A stretch of 34,237 bases of DNA from JABMMZ01 sp040403495 (GCA_040403495.1 JBBAKM010000029.1:1-34237), one strand, 5' to 3'; positions 1 through 7,945 are shown, numbered from the stretch's first letter. Numbers and translations are program-made. The notes: generated from the sequence alone by a model not told the origin.

Positions 1-55
1 ATTGTGTTTGCTCAACTTTTTTTAATTCTAAAATTTATTTAGGACAGTATTGAAA
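1..55 (+). repeat. Left copy of a 55-bp terminal inverted repeat
   Basis: The first 55 bases are the exact reverse complement of the last 55 bases (34183-34237). The match stops at base 56 (g here, a in the other copy). It holds no gene. A perfect repeat of exactly this length at both contig ends is what an assembler leaves when both ends run into the same repeated sequence, for example the end of an insertion sequence. A real element boundary at base 55 is possible but no transposase is visible. Confidence 0.95.
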
Positions 56-165
56 GAATAAATAAAAATTTAATTGTATTAGTTTGCATTACAATTACAA
101 TTGTTTCAAATATTTTTTTCAATAATGTTCTCCAAAAACAATTTATTGTAAATTAAGGGTCGATA

Positions 166-3100
166 ATGTATTTTTGTTTAATGATGCTCAAAAAAGGACT
201 GATTATTATTTGTTTAATATTAACTTTTTTAAAAGGGAATTCTGAAACCTATTTTATTAAATCAAATGGAAATGACAACTTAAATGGGTTATCCATCACA
301 AATGCTTGGCAATCAATAAATAAAGTTAATTCATTTGCATTTAAACCCAATGACACTGTATTATTTGAAGGAGGTAGTACATTTCTTGGTAGTGTTTATT
401 TACAATCATTTATAAATGGAACAAAAGGCAAATCTATTGTTATTGGGTCTTATGGAAATAGCAAAGCCACAATTTCATCAAGCAACAATAGTGGATTTTA
501 TGCCTACAACAATGAATGTATTACTGTTCAAGATTTGATTTTTGTTGGTTCGGGATATACCAACAACACAACAATAGGCGTTTGTTTTTATTTAGATTCC
601 ACTAATAACAAAATTAAGAAAAATATATCAATTAAAAATATTGAAGTTTCTGGTTATAATAAATCTGGAATTAGTATTTTAAGTTGGACATCGGACAATT
701 CTAGAAGTGGTTATCAAAATATTGAAATTTTGAATTGTAAGGTATTTGAAAATGGACTTAGTGGGATTTCCATTTCAGGAGAAATCAATATTAATGATTC
801 TCTATATTCACATAAAAAAGTGCTTATTCGTAATTGTAAAGTATATAATAATCATGGTGTTATTGGTTATAATAGTCACAGTGGAAGTGGAATTGTTGTA
901 GGTCAAGTTGATTCTTGCTTAATAGAATATTGTGAAGCATATGAAAATGGCAAAAACAATACATTTGCATCCGCTGGTCCGGTGGGTATTTGGGCTTGGG
1001 ATAGTAAAAATGTAATTATTCAACATTGTTATTCTCACCACAACAGAACTCAAACAAAAGATGGAGGAGGTTTTGATTTAGATGGAGGCGTTAGGAATTC
1101 TATCATGCAATATAATTACTCTTTTGATAATGATGGACCTGGATTGTTAGTTGCACAATATACTGGCGCAAGACCAATGAAAAACATTTGTGTTAGATAC
1201 AATATAAGTGAAAAAGATGGCAATGGACTTGGTGCATTAATTTGGAGTGGCGACCCTGCAAACAGTGCAACTGCAGAAAAAATTGATTTTTATAATAACA
1301 CCTTTTATGTTGATACAATTAAAGACATCAATACCAATTGTGCAATTGGTGTTTACAATAATTATGGCGCAATTAAGAATGTTAGAATTGCAAACAATCT
1401 ATTTTTAACTAAAAATGGTGTTAATTTTGTAGACCTCAATCCTACTGTCAATTTAAGATTTTACAATAATGTTTATTTTAGTTTTGGAGGTTTATCAAGG
1501 TTTAAAGACCAAAATTCAACTTATAATTTATTGAGTAGTTGGAGAAATGCTACCCAACAAGAAAGATACAATAATAAGAATGTAGGATTTCAAAAAAATC
1601 CAGATTTAATCAACCCAGGAAATTATGGTAGTTTAACTTCAATAGATTCTTTAAAATATATTTTAGCTTATCGTTACAAAAACAACTCTTCATTTATAAA
1701 CACTGGATTAGTGATTGATTCTTTGCTTTATTTTAATGATTTAAAACATGATTTTTTCTTTGATGCCATTAATTTCAAAAAGCAATTTTCTCCGGGATCC
1801 AATGAAATCCAACAAGTTAAATCCAAATTTACAGTTCAAAATACATGTCAAGGAGCCCCTTTGAATATCTTAAACCAATCTGAAAATGCCTTAAGTTACC
1901 AATGGAAAATAAATGACATCAACCAATCATCAGCCCAAACGCCTCAAATTATTGCAGACACTTTTAGGTATTTAAATGTCAAATTAATTGTTAAAGGCCA
2001 ATGGGGTTATGTCGATTCTTCTTCTTATTTAGTTTTGACAAACAAAAAACCTATTCCCAACTTTAGTTTTATTAACAATTGCATAAATGATACAGTTTTA
2101 TTTAGAAACCAATCTCAGTTTTTTAACCATTCCATTTGGAAAATTGAAAATCAATCCTTGATAACTCAAAATGATGTTAAATGTAAATTTGATAGTTTGG
2201 GAACTTATAACGTCAAGTTAACCGTTAGTAATACCAACAAAAGTTGTATTGATTCAATTGAAAAAAAAGTGACAATTTTCAAAAACCCTTTTGTGAAATT
2301 TAATCTTAATAACGGTTGTTCTGATGATTCTATCTTAGTTTTTAATCAACAATTATTTGCAAAAAAAGAGTGGTCTTTAAATGATTCATTGATTTCCATT
2401 TCTGATTCAGTGTTTCTTTTAAGCTCAAGTTCAGGTTCTTTTCAAGTAAAACTTAAGGTTTCAGATTCCAACCTATGTCAAAATTCTGAAATTCAAAATT
2501 TAATCATATATCCAAAAACTGAATTAAAAATTCAAGTTTCCAATCATTGCTTAGGTCATATCCTTCCAATTTATAACACACCAAATGAACGCGGTGAATC
2601 TAAATGGAGTTTTGGTGACCTTTCTTTTTCAGATTCTTTAAATCCAAAGCATTATTTTCAAGATGCCGCACATTATTTTGTTCAATTTGAATTTAAAAAT
2701 CAATGGCATTGCAAAAGTAAGTTTGAAGATACTGTATTTGTTTACCCAAAATCGAATGCTTCTTTTACAATAATTAAAAATAACAGTTTTTTAAATTTTA
2801 TAGCAAAAGACACTCAACTTTATCAATATCAATGGAAAATTGATGACATTATTTACTCAAATAATAATCAATTTAAATTGCTTAATATTAATGAGAAAGA
2901 TATTGAAAAAAAGGTCAGTTTAACAGCATTTAATTTCAATAATTGCTCAGATTCTAGTGTGTATTTTATTACAAAAGACTCAATAACAAACCTTAAATTT
3001 TATAAAAATTGGGAAACAAGAATAGCCCCAAATCCTTTTGATTCCAAAATTAAAATATCCTCTAATATAGACAATTATTCCATTCAAATTTTCAATCAAA

Positions 3101-3243
3101 TTGGAATTTTAATGTTTCAAAAACAAGATGTTTTAAATGAAATTGAAATTTATTCTGATGATGTTTTTTTTCAAAAAGGAATTTACTTTGTCGTTATTCA
3201 AAAAGATAAATTCTTAAGAACTTTCAAGGTTTTAAAAAATTAA
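166..3243 (+). CDS. Secreted right-handed beta-helix protein with PKD-like repeats and T9SS sorting domain
   Basis: Large extracellular or surface protein of 1025 residues. The N-terminus has a lysine pair followed by a hydrophobic stretch, a signal peptide. In-frame ATGs at 181 and 184 give a more classical signal peptide (MLKKGLIIIC), so the true start may be 184. Residues about 28-480 are N-, G- and I-rich beta-helix coils (repeated 'NI.I.NC.V..N' patterns), as in pectate-lyase-like carbohydrate-active or adhesin proteins. Residues about 555-945 hold four to five PKD-like beta-sandwich repeats with paired cysteines. The last 70 or so residues, beginning APNPF and ending with a basic FKVLKN tail, match the type A Por/T9SS C-terminal sorting domain, so export through the type IX system and surface anchoring or release is expected. 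No catalytic residues are identifiable; polysaccharide binding or cleavage is inference. It stands alone and is clearly AT-rich. Confidence 0.88.
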   Translation: MYFCLMMLKKGLIIICLILTFLKGNSETYFIKSNGNDNLNGLSITNAWQSINKVNSFAFKPNDTVLFEGGSTFLGSVYLQSFINGTKGKSIVIGSYGNSKATISSSNNSGFYAYNNECITVQDLIFVGSGYTNNTTIGVCFYLDSTNNKIKKNISIKNIEVSGYNKSGISILSWTSDNSRSGYQNIEILNCKVFENGLSGISISGEININDSLYSHKKVLIRNCKVYNNHGVIGYNSHSGSGIVVGQVDSCLIEYCEAYENGKNNTFASAGPVGIWAWDSKNVIIQHCYSHHNRTQTKDGGGFDLDGGVRNSIMQYNYSFDNDGPGLLVAQYTGARPMKNICVRYNISEKDGNGLGALIWSGDPANSATAEKIDFYNNTFYVDTIKDINTNCAIGVYNNYGAIKNVRIANNLFLTKNGVNFVDLNPTVNLRFYNNVYFSFGGLSRFKDQNSTYNLLSSWRNATQQERYNNKNVGFQKNPDLINPGNYGSLTSIDSLKYILAYRYKNNSSFINTGLVIDSLLYFNDLKHDFFFDAINFKKQFSPGSNEIQQVKSKFTVQNTCQGAPLNILNQSENALSYQWKINDINQSSAQTPQIIADTFRYLNVKLIVKGQWGYVDSSSYLVLTNKKPIPNFSFINNCINDTVLFRNQSQFFNHSIWKIENQSLITQNDVKCKFDSLGTYNVKLTVSNTNKSCIDSIEKKVTIFKNPFVKFNLNNGCSDDSILVFNQQLFAKKEWSLNDSLISISDSVFLLSSSSGSFQVKLKVSDSNLCQNSEIQNLIIYPKTELKIQVSNHCLGHILPIYNTPNERGESKWSFGDLSFSDSLNPKHYFQDAAHYFVQFEFKNQWHCKSKFEDTVFVYPKSNASFTIIKNNSFLNFIAKDTQLYQYQWKIDDIIYSNNNQFKLLNINEKDIEKKVSLTAFNFNNCSDSSVYFITKDSITNLKFYKNWETRIAPNPFDSKIKISSNIDNYSIQIFNQIGILMFQKQDVLNEIEIYSDDVFFQKGIYFVVIQKDKFLRTFKVLKN

Positions 3244-3336
3244 ATTAAATACCATTGGATTTTCCATATTCAATCAAATTTGGTTTTCTAAATTGCTTTT
3301 TGGAATTATAATATTTAAGGCTTCAGATAAAAATAC

Positions 3337-3344
3337 TAACTTTG
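3337..3344 (+). promoter_or_regulatory. Bacteroidota-type -7 box (TAACTTTG) before the DUF1573 gene
   Basis: The sequence fits the TAnnTTTG -7 consensus of the Bacteroidota primary sigma factor. Only 8 bases separate it from the ATG at 3353, so the transcript would have almost no leader. No convincing TTG at -33 is seen. Confidence 0.45.
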
Positions 3345-3352
3345 TAATTTGA

Positions 3353-3844
3353 ATGATGAAAAAACCATTTTATATATTCTTTTGTTTTTTTTTATTGGGT
3401 GGTATAAAATCATACGCTCAAGCCTTACTAAAATTTGATGTTGATACAGCTCAGTTTGGTAAAGTTTATGCTGGAGATACTGTGTTTTATGACTTCGGTT
3501 TTACCAATATTGGTAATGAGGATTTAATCATTAAACAAGCATGGCCTGCCTGCGGTTGCACAACTCCTACTTTTACTGAAGGCGCTATCAAACCAGGTGA
3601 AAGGGGTGTTATAAAAGTACAATTTAGAAGTGCCGGTTTTGCAGGACAAACCATGGTTAAGCAAATTATTGTGATTAACAATGGGGCAGAAAAATATGCC
3701 GTTTTTAAAGTAAAAGTGGTAGATAAAGCGATTGAAGAAGATATATTAAAACATCAAATACAAACAAAATCCGCTGAACCTAAAAAAAAGAAAAAGAAAA
3801 CTAAATCTGGAAAATTTAAACCTAGCCGTACTCCCGAATTTTAA
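3353..3844 (+). CDS. DUF1573 exported protein
   Basis: Protein of 163 residues with a signal peptide (residues 1 to about 22, ending SYAQA). The remainder is a single DUF1573 Ig-like beta-sandwich: the 'FDVDTAQFGKVYAGD' opening, 'FTNIGNEDLIIKQAWPACGCTTP' with the family's CGCT signature, and 'IKPGERGVIKVQF'. The tail is very lysine-rich (KKKKKK) and probably disordered. DUF1573 proteins are common exported proteins in Bacteroidota with no settled function. A second ATG at 3356 would remove one residue. It starts a unit with the reductase gene 3 bases downstream, without evident functional linkage. Confidence 0.88.
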   Translation: MMKKPFYIFFCFFLLGGIKSYAQALLKFDVDTAQFGKVYAGDTVFYDFGFTNIGNEDLIIKQAWPACGCTTPTFTEGAIKPGERGVIKVQFRSAGFAGQTMVKQIIVINNGAEKYAVFKVKVVDKAIEEDILKHQIQTKSAEPKKKKKKTKSGKFKPSRTPEF

Positions 3845-3847
3845 TCC

Positions 3848-4753
3848 ATGAAAAAAATACTAATAACAGGCGCTAATGGTTTGCTGGGGCAAAAATTAGT
3901 TGATTTATATCTTCAACATTCTGATAAGCAATTTATCGCTACTGCCAAGGGGCCTTGCAGACATCCTCAAAAGGACAATTTACATTACATTGATTTGGAT
4001 ATCAGTAATGAAGTTCAAGTTATGGAGGTCCTAAGCAATGAACGTCCCGATTGTGTTATCAATACGGCTGCAATGACCAATGTAGATGCTTGTGAAACGG
4101 ATAAAGAGGGTTGCGATACTTTGAATATTCATGCAGTTCAATACTTGGTAAATGCTTGCAATGAAATCAAGGCTCATTTGATTCATATTTCTACCGATTT
4201 TATTTTCGATGGTACCCATGGACCTTTGTCTGAAGAGGAAATTCCCAATCCAATTAGTTATTATGGATTGTCAAAATTAAAGGGGGAACAAATTGTAATA
4301 ACGCAATCTCATCATTACGCCATATTAAGAACGGTGTTAGTGTACGGAGTGGTTTCCGACATGAGTAGAAGCAATATTGTGTTGTGGGCAAAGGGGGCAT
4401 TTGAAAAAAAACAAACTTTAAACGTTGTAAACGACCAATACCGAACGCCAACTTTAGCAGAGGATTTGGCAATGGGTTGTTTTTTAGCTGAGTCTAAAAA
4501 TGCAGAAGGAATATACCATATTTCTGGTAAGGACTTTTTTAGAATTGATGAATTAGTAATGGAAGTGGCCGATTTTTTTGGATTCGACAAAGGGTTAATC
4601 AATACTACCGCTTCAACTGTGCTAAATCAAGCTGCCAAAAGACCACCAAAAACGGGATTTATAATAGACAAAGCGCAAAGGGAATTGGGCTATAAACCAC
4701 ATTCTTTTAGAGAAGGTTTAGCGCTTATTCAATCTCAATTAGAACAACGATGA
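3848..4753 (+). CDS. RmlD-like NAD(P)-dependent sugar-nucleotide reductase
   Basis: Short-chain dehydrogenase of the extended type, 301 residues, of the RmlD/dTDP-4-dehydrorhamnose reductase family. Visible features are the Rossmann nucleotide-binding motif TGANGLLGQ (residues 7-15), the STDFIFDG strand with the catalytic Ser/Thr (115-122), and the catalytic YxxxK (Tyr139-Lys143 in YYGLSK). The length is normal for RmlD. The other rhamnose genes (rmlA, rmlB, rmlC) are absent here, so the exact substrate is not proven; related MAT2B-like or other sugar reductases look similar. The gene overlaps crcB by 4 bases (ATGA), so the two are probably translationally coupled. Confidence 0.8.
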   Translation: MKKILITGANGLLGQKLVDLYLQHSDKQFIATAKGPCRHPQKDNLHYIDLDISNEVQVMEVLSNERPDCVINTAAMTNVDACETDKEGCDTLNIHAVQYLVNACNEIKAHLIHISTDFIFDGTHGPLSEEEIPNPISYYGLSKLKGEQIVITQSHHYAILRTVLVYGVVSDMSRSNIVLWAKGAFEKKQTLNVVNDQYRTPTLAEDLAMGCFLAESKNAEGIYHISGKDFFRIDELVMEVADFFGFDKGLINTTASTVLNQAAKRPPKTGFIIDKAQRELGYKPHSFREGLALIQSQLEQR

Positions 4754-5112
4754 ACATGGTTTATGTGTTTTTAGGGGGTGGTATAGGCGCAGTGTTAAGA
4801 TACGCTTTAACACTTTTGCTTGGGAAATCTGATGGACACCAATTTCCTCTAAATACATTTATAACCAATTTGTTGGGTTGTTTTCTGATTGGACTTTTGT
4901 TTAGCTATTTTTTTAAAACCAAGTTATCTGAACCATACACTTTGTTTTGGATTGTGGGAATTTTAGGCGGTTTTACTACATTTTCATCTTTTGGATTAGA
5001 GTTTATCAATCTGTTTAGAAATGGTCATGTATACACTGCCTTTTCTTACGCTTTGTTGAGTAATATAGTGGGAATAGCACTTGCTTTCGCAGGAATTCAG
5101 TTGGTAAAATAA
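4750..5112 (+). CDS. crcB: Fluoride exporter CrcB/Fluc
   Basis: Small four-helix membrane protein of 120 residues, the usual size for a Fluc fluoride channel, which works as an antiparallel dual-topology dimer and lets fluoride leave the cytoplasm. Family signatures are GGGIGAVLRY at the N-terminus, the FPLNTFITNLLGCFLIG helix 2 with its conserved Asn, and GGFTTFSSF, the helix break that binds the central Na+ and lines the pore with Phe. It starts inside the stop of the upstream reductase (ATGA overlap); an alternative ATG lies at 4756. No fluoride riboswitch is visible, as expected for a gene inside an operon. Confidence 0.95.
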   Translation: MNMVYVFLGGGIGAVLRYALTLLLGKSDGHQFPLNTFITNLLGCFLIGLLFSYFFKTKLSEPYTLFWIVGILGGFTTFSSFGLEFINLFRNGHVYTAFSYALLSNIVGIALAFAGIQLVK

Positions 5113-5117
5113 AATAA

Positions 5118-5148
5118 TTGACTTCAATATAAAAAAACCTTAAATTTG
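5118..5148 (+). promoter_or_regulatory. Bacteroidota promoter (TTG - 20 nt - TAAATTTG)
   Basis: TTG at 5118-5120 is followed after 20 bases by TAAATTTG at 5141-5148, a good match to the Bacteroidota -33/-7 promoter. The ATG of the next gene is 14 bases downstream, so the leader is very short. This is the best promoter match in the window. Confidence 0.6.
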
Positions 5149-5162
5149 TAAAACATCACCTT

Positions 5163-6419
5163 ATGAAAAAATCTGTCTTTACTTTTTTGTTTGTTTTGCT
5201 TGTCCATTCGGCACAGGCTTTACAGATTTTTATACCGATGGATGAAACCCAAAAGGATCATTTGAAGGCTTATGGCATTGCTTTTTATGTGCTTAAATCA
5301 GGTGGAGAGGTGGATTGGTTGCTCAACTACCAAGGGGGAAGTTTTATGTTTACGTTCAATGCAGCTCAAGAGAGTGAATGTAAAGTTAGGGGAGTGTCAT
5401 ATCAAATAATAACAGAAGCAAAAGCCAATGGTATTTACGCCGAAATTTCTAATCCCGAGGTAAACATGGAAACCGTAAAGTTGCTGAAAGTTCCCAAAAT
5501 AGCGGTTTATACTCCCAAAAATAAGCAACCTTGGGATGATGCCGTAACCATGGTAATGGAATATGCCGAAATACCTTACGACAAAGTGTTCGACGACGAA
5601 GTTTTGCAAGACAAACTATTGTTGTATGATTGGTTGCACTTACATCACGAGGATTTTACGGGGCAGTACGGAAAGTTTTGGTACAATTACAGAAACACTT
5701 CTTGGTATCAGGAGGAGGTAAGGGAGAATGAAGCTTGTGCGGCACGAAATGGGTTTACCAAAGTGTCACAATTAAAACTTGCGGTAGCCAAAAAAATAAG
5801 AGATTTTTGTTTGGGAGGCGGTTTTTTATTTGCCATGTGCAGTGCCACCGATACTTATGACATTGCTTTGGCAGCCGATGGTATAGATATTTGCGAAAGT
5901 GTATTTGATGGAGATGCCGCTGACCCCGATGCACAAGAAAAATTAAACTTTAACCAAACCTTTGCATTCAAGGATTTTACGTTGGAACGAGGGCCAATGA
6001 CCTACGAACATGCCAGTATAGACAATACCCACACGCGGTTTGTAAACGAAAGCAGTGATTATTTTACCTTGTTCGATTTTAGTGCAAAGTGGGATGTTGT
6101 GCCAGCTATGCTGTGTCAAAACCACACCAACACCATCAAAGGATTTATGGGGCAAACCACTGCGTTTAAGAAGCAATACATTAAAAGTGAAGTTGTCATA
6201 ATGGGAGATTATGCACCTGCCAACGAAGCCCGCTATATTCATGGGAGCATAGGCAAAGGTACTTGGACTTTTTACAGTGGTCACGACCCCGAAGATTACC
6301 AACACATGGTAGGAGAGCCACCCACCAATTTGCAATTGTTCCCCAACAGCCCTGGTTATCGTTTGATATTAAACAATGTGTTGTTCCCAAGTGCTAAAAA
6401 GAAAAAATTAAAAACTTAA
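5163..6419 (+). CDS. Conserved Bacteroidota exported protein (commonly labelled 'asparagine synthetase B')
   Basis: Protein of 418 residues with a signal peptide (about 1-20, ending SAQA) followed by the recognisable block 'IPMDETQKDHLKAYGIAFYVLKSGGEVDWLLNYQGG'. I recall this family as widely annotated in Bacteroidota as asparagine synthetase B. The sequence does not support that activity: there is no N-terminal catalytic Cys of a class II glutaminase, no SGGLDS-type PP-loop ATP site, and the protein is exported. A block near residues 215-250 (CLGGGFLFAMCSATDTYDIALA) and the ending 'SGHDPEDYQH' resemble a glutamine-amidotransferase-like alpha/beta fold, as in periplasmic GATase1-like proteins, but this is inference. 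It is a single gene with its own promoter and converges on the regulator gene, with stop codons abutting at 6419/6420. Confidence 0.8.
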   Translation: MKKSVFTFLFVLLVHSAQALQIFIPMDETQKDHLKAYGIAFYVLKSGGEVDWLLNYQGGSFMFTFNAAQESECKVRGVSYQIITEAKANGIYAEISNPEVNMETVKLLKVPKIAVYTPKNKQPWDDAVTMVMEYAEIPYDKVFDDEVLQDKLLLYDWLHLHHEDFTGQYGKFWYNYRNTSWYQEEVRENEACAARNGFTKVSQLKLAVAKKIRDFCLGGGFLFAMCSATDTYDIALAADGIDICESVFDGDAADPDAQEKLNFNQTFAFKDFTLERGPMTYEHASIDNTHTRFVNESSDYFTLFDFSAKWDVVPAMLCQNHTNTIKGFMGQTTAFKKQYIKSEVVIMGDYAPANEARYIHGSIGKGTWTFYSGHDPEDYQHMVGEPPTNLQLFPNSPGYRLILNNVLFPSAKKKKLKT

Positions 6420-6851
6420 TTACTTAAGGTTTTTACCCTCAGCTAGTTTCAACTTTTCTTTACAATTTTCGTATTTACGTTTGTAGTTTTCTTTGGCTTC
6501 ACGTTCAGATTTAACCAAGTCATCCAAAGTTTTTATGTTAGCATCTTTTGAACTAATCGTTTCTTTACATTGAGTTATGTAATTGTCGAGTAGGAATACC
6601 TCAGAGTTTTCGGATGTAGGAGTGTTAAAATGATTAGGAAGGTCATTTTTTACTAATTCCAAGAAAGAAAGGTTGAAATAATCGGCTATAGCAGGAATGT
6701 GTTTAAAATAATTAAGTCTTTCTCCATTTAATATTTTCGAAAACTCACCATTTGAAATCCCTATTGATTTTGCGATATGTTCAATTTTCGTTTGCCTTTC
6801 TTTAATAATTTTTTTTATTTTTGGTAAAATCCAGTCGTTTTCGATGTTCAT
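6420..6851 (-). CDS. Small XRE-like HTH transcriptional regulator with coiled-coil tail
   Basis: Protein of 143 residues. Residues about 10-66 form a Cro/XRE-type helix-turn-helix: 'IKERQTKIEHIAKSIGISNGEFSKILNGERLNYFKHIPAIADYF', with the turn at GISNGEF and the recognition helix after it. Residues about 85-143 are charged and heptad-like (LDNYITQCKETI...KSEREAKENYKRKYENCKEKLKLAE), probably a coiled coil for oligomerisation. It is transcribed away from the accessory genes that begin at 7044. The intergenic gap contains a phased CCA/TGG dyad (6906-6967), a natural candidate for its operator. The target genes are inferred, not shown. Confidence 0.75.
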   Translation of the reverse strand: MNIENDWILPKIKKIIKERQTKIEHIAKSIGISNGEFSKILNGERLNYFKHIPAIADYFNLSFLELVKNDLPNHFNTPTSENSEVFLLDNYITQCKETISSKDANIKTLDDLVKSEREAKENYKRKYENCKEKLKLAEGKNLK

Positions 6852-6861
6852 TTGTTGCGAA

Positions 6862-6874
6862 GTAATGCTATTAC
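6862..6874. promoter_or_regulatory. Small dyad GTAAT-gct-ATTAC upstream of the regulator gene
   Basis: A perfect 5-bp inverted repeat with a 3-base centre lies 10 bases upstream of the regulator start codon. It could be an autoregulatory site, but a dyad this short is also expected by chance in AT-rich DNA. Confidence 0.2.
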
Positions 6875-6905
6875 AAGTTGCCAGACAATGGTATTATAGT
6901 ACTAA

Positions 6906-6967
6906 TTTTCCATTTTATTTCCAATTTTTTTCCAAAATGACCCTCAAAATGGAAAAAAAATGGAAAA
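6906..6967. promoter_or_regulatory. Operator-like dyad with 11-bp phasing (CCA x3 / TGG x2)
   Basis: CCA triplets, each preceded by a T-run, begin at 6910, 6921 and 6932. TGG triplets, each followed by an A-run, begin at 6950 and 6961. Every step within an arm is exactly 11 bases, about one helical turn, and both inner pairs are symmetric about base 6942. A pattern of T-run-CCA/TGG-A-run half-sites on one face of the helix between a regulator gene and the genes it may control is what a cooperative repressor site would look like. Which protein binds is inference. Confidence 0.5.
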
Positions 6968-7027
6968 ACTTTGTTCTTTTATTTCAGATTTTTTATGTGT
7001 TGATTTGTAAAGATGAGAGGCAAAAAA

Positions 7028-7053
7028 ATAACTGGAAAAACAAATGAATAAAA
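7028..7053 (+). repeat. 26-bp direct repeat, copy 1 (spans a start codon)
   Basis: Identical to 7920-7945. The repeat contains TGGAAAAAC (also at 6961 in the operator-like dyad) and runs through the ATG and the next three codons (M-N-K) of the 61-aa ORF. The two flanks diverge at once. Confidence 0.9.
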
Positions 7054-7229
7054 ATTTAGGATCATGGAATAACAGAGCTTCTCAATTAAATCATGGAGGA
7101 ATGGGTTGGAATTCATGGTGTATGAATACTAATTATAGAACTCCAAGATTTAATGTATGTTTTGTTGTAAGTGCAAACTTTGGTTTATTGGGACATTTCT
7201 CTAACAATAACATAGAATCAGTATATTAA
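7044..7229 (+). CDS. 61-residue protein resembling an FGE/C-type-lectin variable C-terminus
   Basis: Short ORF without a signal peptide. It opens with NLGSWNNRAS and continues W-, N- and G-rich to 'YRTPRFNVCFVVSAN'. The order GSWNN-A...R..RFNV.F.VVS is close to the C-terminal end of formylglycine-generating-enzyme/C-type-lectin-fold proteins ('GGSWNN.A...NR..NIGFRVV'), the region that varies in diversity-generating-retroelement targets. It is about 100-200 residues too short to be such a protein, and no reverse transcriptase or template repeat is present. It may therefore be a decayed fragment, a stand-alone peptide, or a chance resemblance. The ATG lies in the 26-bp repeat, and the stop is 2 bases before the next gene, suggesting translational coupling. 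Confidence 0.45.
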   Translation: MNKNLGSWNNRASQLNHGGMGWNSWCMNTNYRTPRFNVCFVVSANFGLLGHFSNNNIESVY

Positions 7230-7231
7230 TT

Positions 7232-7810
7232 ATGAGATTTTTGACACTTATTGTCTTTTTATTTATTTTGTTAAAAGCATCTGCTATTGATAAAGATTCT
7301 ATCAGATTTACAGCGGTGGATAAAGGAAGTAAATATCTTTCGTTTAGTGCTGGATTAATCTATGTAATAAAGGATGGGAATTATGCAGGACATGCCAATA
7401 GATTTAATATTAATCAAGAATATTTTGTAAAGGACAAGGTTTCAATTGCACCATGCTTAATGGTTAATTATTCATACGGAAAGTATAGTTATGACCAAGT
7501 CTTTACGTCTTTAAGTTTAATGGGAAGAAAGTATTTTAAAATAAAAAACAATTACTCTTTTTTTGCCTATTCAGCTGTTTCACTTGTAAATGCCACTTCA
7601 ATAACTAGAGATGAGTCTGAATATAATTATATCAAGGGAGGCATTTCATTTGCAAATGGATTAGGTTTTAGTATTATGCCTTTAAGAAAAAAGAAAAATT
7701 GCTTGGGAAGGTTTGGATTTGATGTGAGTTTTAATTTGCTCTCTTTTCATACTTCTGGTGCAACTAGATTCCCTTATTCAACTATGAGTTTAAAATATCG
7801 GATAAAATAG
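7232..7810 (+). CDS. Exported outer-membrane beta-barrel-like protein
   Basis: Protein of 192 residues with a signal peptide (about 1-18, ending KASA). The mature part alternates hydrophobic and polar residues with many aromatics (YLSFSAGLIYVI, VSIAPCLMVNYSYGKYSYDQVFTSLSLMGRKYF, YSFFAYSAVSLVNATS) and ends in a strand (STMSLKYRIK), the pattern of an 8-strand outer-membrane barrel in Bacteroidota. No catalytic motif is recognised. It follows the 61-aa ORF by 2 bases and is closed by a strong terminator 18 bases downstream, so the two probably form one short transcription unit. Confidence 0.65.
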   Translation: MRFLTLIVFLFILLKASAIDKDSIRFTAVDKGSKYLSFSAGLIYVIKDGNYAGHANRFNINQEYFVKDKVSIAPCLMVNYSYGKYSYDQVFTSLSLMGRKYFKIKNNYSFFAYSAVSLVNATSITRDESEYNYIKGGISFANGLGFSIMPLRKKKNCLGRFGFDVSFNLLSFHTSGATRFPYSTMSLKYRIK

Positions 7811-7828
7811 TGTCAATAATAACCTGAT

Positions 7829-7870
7829 AAAAAAGTAGTGTTGTGTATATCAACACTACTTTTTTAAAAT
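7829..7870 (+). terminator. Intrinsic terminator after the outer-membrane-like gene
   Basis: A perfect 15-bp stem (7829-7843 with 7851-7865) with a 7-base loop. The arms are A6GTAGTGTTG and CAACACTACT6, so the T-run is the 3' arm of the stem. The A/T symmetry lets it work in both directions. Confidence 0.85.
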
Positions 7871-7919
7871 CAAATTAGATAATATACCTTGAGGGGCTAT
7901 TGTCATTGAAATGAAAGAT

Positions 7920-7945
7920 ATAACTGGAAAAACAAATGAATAAAA
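7920..7945 (+). repeat. 26-bp direct repeat, copy 2 (spans a start codon)
   Basis: Exact copy of 7028-7053, again covering an ATG (7936) and M-N-K codons, this time of the interrupted lipoprotein gene. The spacing between copies is 892 bases. Confidence 0.9.

Noticed and set aside
4700..4750. Fluoride riboswitch for crcB
   Set aside because: The gene overlaps the upstream reductase gene, leaving no leader; no pseudoknot motif seen.
6844..7047. 67-codon plus-strand frame before the 61-aa ORF
   Set aside because: Runs through the operator-like dyad and overlaps the regulator start; sequence composition follows the A/T runs.
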